A stretch of 6,758 nucleotides of DNA from Nitrosopumilus sp. BACL13 MAG-121220-bin23. GTDB taxonomy: Archaea > Thermoproteota > Nitrososphaeria > Nitrososphaerales > Nitrosopumilaceae. A program made the translations under genes and the position numbers. The notes under the pieces were generated by a model. It ran no database searches, was not told the DNA's origin, and saw only the letters and a program-made list of their open reading frames with translations. The stretch lies in the NCBI GenBank assembly GCA_001437625.1, contig LIAL01000057.1:1-6758 (forward strand), given 5' to 3'. Shown one piece after another: positions 5,050 through 6,758 of the stretch. Position 1 is the first letter of the stretch; every line of letters begins with the position of its first letter.

Positions 5050-5541
5050 TTATTTAGTAAATTTTTGCCTTTCTTTAATATATTGGACAAATGGTGCCCA
5101 ATCCACCTTCATGAATTTTGTAGGCTCTTTTATAGGATATTTTACCCAATCTTGGGCTATTGCATATTGATAATTTTCTTTTTTACCATCTTTTTCATAT
5201 TCTAAATACAAAGCACTACCCCAAGTTTTTTCTTCAAAACTAATTTTCTTAATATCATCAAATACTAATTCAACATTTTTACTATTTTCTAAATCCTTTG
5301 AAAGTTCTTCTTCAGCATAACCATCATGATGAATCATTGTATCTTTTGATTTTATAAAATTAATTACTTGTCTTTGAGTAATAGCTTTCCACCAATTCAT
5401 TTTTGATTCTGTTTTATGAACATATGTCAAATGCTTATCAGTTAAAACCAACATTCCTTCTCTTCCACCAACTGAGAAGAATTTTTTAGATTCCCTCCAG
5501 ACTGAAACTAAATGTGCTTGAATTTTTTCATCATGTTCCAT
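5050..5541 (-). CDS. Protein of unknown function with a PH/GRAM-like core, 163 aa
   Basis: I do not recognise a named family. The N-terminal part has the strand-turn-strand pattern GREGMLVLTDKHLTYVHKTE (26-45), typical of bacterial PH and GRAM domains ('G.l.lT...l.f'). A charged helical insert of about 50 residues follows (46-95), then two strands, VELVFDDIKKISFEEKTWG and SALYLEYEKDGKKENYQYAI, and a closing helix DWAPFVQYIKERQ (147-159), which is how PH folds usually end. No signal peptide or membrane helix is present, so it is probably cytosolic. The ATG at 5541 has a TATA-like TTTTTAAC about 26 nt upstream, fitting a leaderless mRNA. It is the first gene of a likely two-gene unit with cbiE, with a 2-nt gap; whether it has any role in cobalamin synthesis is unknown. 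The fold assignment is an inference from pattern only. Confidence 0.8.
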   Translation of the reverse strand: MEHDEKIQAHLVSVWRESKKFFSVGGREGMLVLTDKHLTYVHKTESKMNWWKAITQRQVINFIKSKDTMIHHDGYAEEELSKDLENSKNVELVFDDIKKISFEEKTWGSALYLEYEKDGKKENYQYAIAQDWVKYPIKEPTKFMKVDWAPFVQYIKERQKFTK

Positions 5542-5563
5542 ATTGAAATATTTATTTGACTTT

Positions 5564-5571
5564 GTTAAAAA
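5564..5571 (-). promoter_or_regulatory. TATA-like box for the PH-like gene and cbiE
   Basis: Read on the minus strand this is TTTTTAAC, centred about 26 nt before the ATG at 5541. That spacing is what a leaderless archaeal transcript needs. No Shine-Dalgarno sequence precedes the ATG, which supports the same view. It would drive both minus-strand genes. Confidence 0.45.
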
Positions 5572-5585
5572 CTAATACAATTACC

Positions 5586-5610
5586 TTTTAAGTGAGATAT
5601 TTTTTTTAAA
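5586..5610 (+). promoter_or_regulatory. Two overlapping candidate TATA boxes for the cyclophilin gene
   Basis: TTTTAA at 5586-5591 is centred about 26 nt before the TTG at 5615, and TTTAAA at 5605-5610 is centred about 26 nt before the in-frame ATG at 5633. Each box therefore fits a leaderless start at a different codon. The sequence alone does not decide which is used, or whether both are. Confidence 0.4.
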
Positions 5611-5614
5611 AATA

Positions 5615-6758
5615 TTGAATAAAATTATTTTTATGTTTACCATTTTTTTAATTTTAATTGGGTTTGGAAATTATTCATTTGCAATCACAGCGGAACCTGT
5701 AGTTGTAATTGAAACTAATCTTGGAAATCTTGTAATAGAGCTATTTCCAGCTGATGCAACAGAACATGTCAAAAATTTTCTTTTTTTAAGTAGTAATGGA
5801 TATTATGACAATACATTATTTCATAGAATAATTCCTGGATTTATGATTCAGGGTGGAGATCCTAATACGATTAATGGTGAACCAAATACTTGGGGACAGG
5901 GAGGTCCTGATACAAAATTAGATGCAGAATTTAATTCAATAAAACATAATCGTGGTATTGTTTCAATGGCAAGATCAGCAGATCCAAATAGTGCGGGCTC
6001 ACAATTCTTTATTGTTCATCAAAATTCAAATTTTCTTGATGGAGAATACACTGCATTTGGAAGACTTGCAAGTCAAGAAAGTTTTGAAACACTTGATAAA
6101 ATTGCAGCAGTTCCAACTGGAACTAATGATAGACCAATAGATCCAGAGCAAGTTAGAATTATCAAAACTACAATTATAGCTACTGCTGATGTTTCAGGAT
6201 ACATTCCATATCTAGATCCAGAACGAACAGGAACTGTAACTCCAACAACCGAATCTATTGGTCAACAAATTTTTGAAAGTCAAGAACTTGGTATAACATT
6301 TAGTGCACCCGTAGGTTGGTTATTACAACAACCAGATAGTACTATTAGTGGAGCACCAGATGTTGCCGCAGTTGGTCCTAAAATTAATGGAATAAATCCT
6401 GTAATTTCATTAACAATTAAAGATCAAATCAATAAAACTATTGATGATTTAATTACAGAAAAAAATAATGTTCTTGCTGAAGCAGTTTATTTAAATAAAC
6501 TAGAAATACTTTCACAAGAAAAAATTAAAACTAATGTTTATCAAACAGAAGCTATTGGAAATTTTGAAGTTGATGATAAAACATTACAAATCAAATTTTT
6601 AGAAGTAATGATACTTTCAGAACAACAATCATACACGTTTGCATATAGTAATACAATTGACAATTTTAATAATGACCTACCAAAATTTCAAGAATCACTT
6701 GATTCTTTTAGAATACTTTCACAAGAATCTCCTATAATGACATCTTCTGAAGATAAAT
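5615..6758 (+). CDS. Secreted cyclophilin-type peptidyl-prolyl isomerase with C-terminal extra domain (3' partial)
   Basis: The protein catalyses cis-trans isomerisation of peptidyl-proline bonds, here outside the membrane. Starting at TTG 5615, residues 1-23 (MNKIIF to NYSFA) form a signal peptide with a Lys n-region and a hydrophobic core. The ATG at 5633 would remove the Lys, which is why I favour TTG, though ATG is possible. The cyclophilin domain spans about 28-190: FHRIIPGFMIQGGDP (69-83) carries the catalytic Arg71 and Phe76, Met77, Gln79, and SMARSADPNSAGSQFF (117-132) completes the active site. The position of human CypA Trp121 is Phe140, as in bacterial cyclophilins that resist cyclosporin. 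A second domain starts near 224 (LGITFSAPVGWLLQQP) and runs to the edge; its pattern recalls the PsbP/DUF1795 group, which is tentative. The window ends at residue 381 with no stop, so the C-terminus is missing. The gene diverges from the PH-like gene. Confidence 0.9.
   Translation, partial: MNKIIFMFTIFLILIGFGNYSFAITAEPVVVIETNLGNLVIELFPADATEHVKNFLFLSSNGYYDNTLFHRIIPGFMIQGGDPNTINGEPNTWGQGGPDTKLDAEFNSIKHNRGIVSMARSADPNSAGSQFFIVHQNSNFLDGEYTAFGRLASQESFETLDKIAAVPTGTNDRPIDPEQVRIIKTTIIATADVSGYIPYLDPERTGTVTPTTESIGQQIFESQELGITFSAPVGWLLQQPDSTISGAPDVAAVGPKINGINPVISLTIKDQINKTIDDLITEKNNVLAEAVYLNKLEILSQEKIKTNVYQTEAIGNFEVDDKTLQIKFLEVMILSEQQSYTFAYSNTIDNFNNDLPKFQESLDSFRILSQESPIMTSSEDK

Noticed and set aside
5952..6140. 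62-aa plus-strand frame within the cyclophilin gene
   Set aside because: It is out of frame with a clear cyclophilin domain and rich in Gln, Leu and Ile with no domain pattern.
6505..6727. 16-bp direct repeat AATACTTTCACAAGAA in the cyclophilin gene (6505-6520 and 6712-6727)
   Set aside because: Both copies are coding (ILSQE) with codons typical of this AT-rich gene and no wider similarity around them; too little to call a duplication.
1..6758. CRISPR arrays, insertion sequences, tRNA or rRNA genes
   Set aside because: No regularly spaced repeats, transposase motifs, terminal inverted repeats or cloverleaf sequences were seen on either strand.

Overview
This window reads as a piece of a Nitrososphaerota (Thaumarchaeota) chromosome, most likely a marine Nitrosopumilus-like ammonia oxidiser. 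The signs are a low GC content (about 30% by eye), an archaeal Orc1/Cdc6 next to the small subunit of the archaea-specific DNA polymerase D, a stand-alone CbiE of the cobalamin pathway, a SpoIIM-type membrane protein, several start codons with a TATA-like box about 26 nt upstream (leaderless style), and no mobile DNA. The species call is inference.

Layout. Positions 21-182 (+) encode a minimal AbrB/MazE-type DNA-binding protein. It ends 4 nt from the stop of a convergent gene at 187-576 (-) for a small winged-helix-like protein. Positions 577-1065 hold no gene but are densely structured: GATC-containing palindromes, a cluster of TGTTAACA palindromes, two direct 23-bp repeats that look like archaeal origin recognition boxes (ORBs) with a terminal G-string, and a roughly 200-bp AT-rich stretch almost without G. 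Then come orc1/cdc6 (1066-2268, +) and, convergent and overlapping by 24 bp, the PolD small subunit DP1 (2245-3708, -). This block is a strong candidate chromosomal replication origin with its initiator and a replicative polymerase subunit alongside.

The right half is housekeeping. A SpoIIM-family membrane protein (3785-4321, +) diverges from DP1 across a short spacer with a palindromic TATA-like box. On the minus strand a two-gene unit follows: a PH/GRAM-like protein of unknown function (5050-5541) and cbiE (4331-5047, TTG start, 2 nt after the upstream stop). Last is a secreted cyclophilin with an extra C-terminal domain (5615 to the window end, +), cut by the window edge.

How they work together: Orc1/Cdc6 would bind the ORBs and melt the adjacent AT-rich stretch, and PolD would copy the DNA. 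The AbrB-like and winged-helix proteins next to the origin are possible local regulators, but this rests on position only. The most interesting part is the fine structure of 577-1065. No CRISPR array, transposon, tRNA or rRNA was seen, and I found no clearly new multi-gene system.
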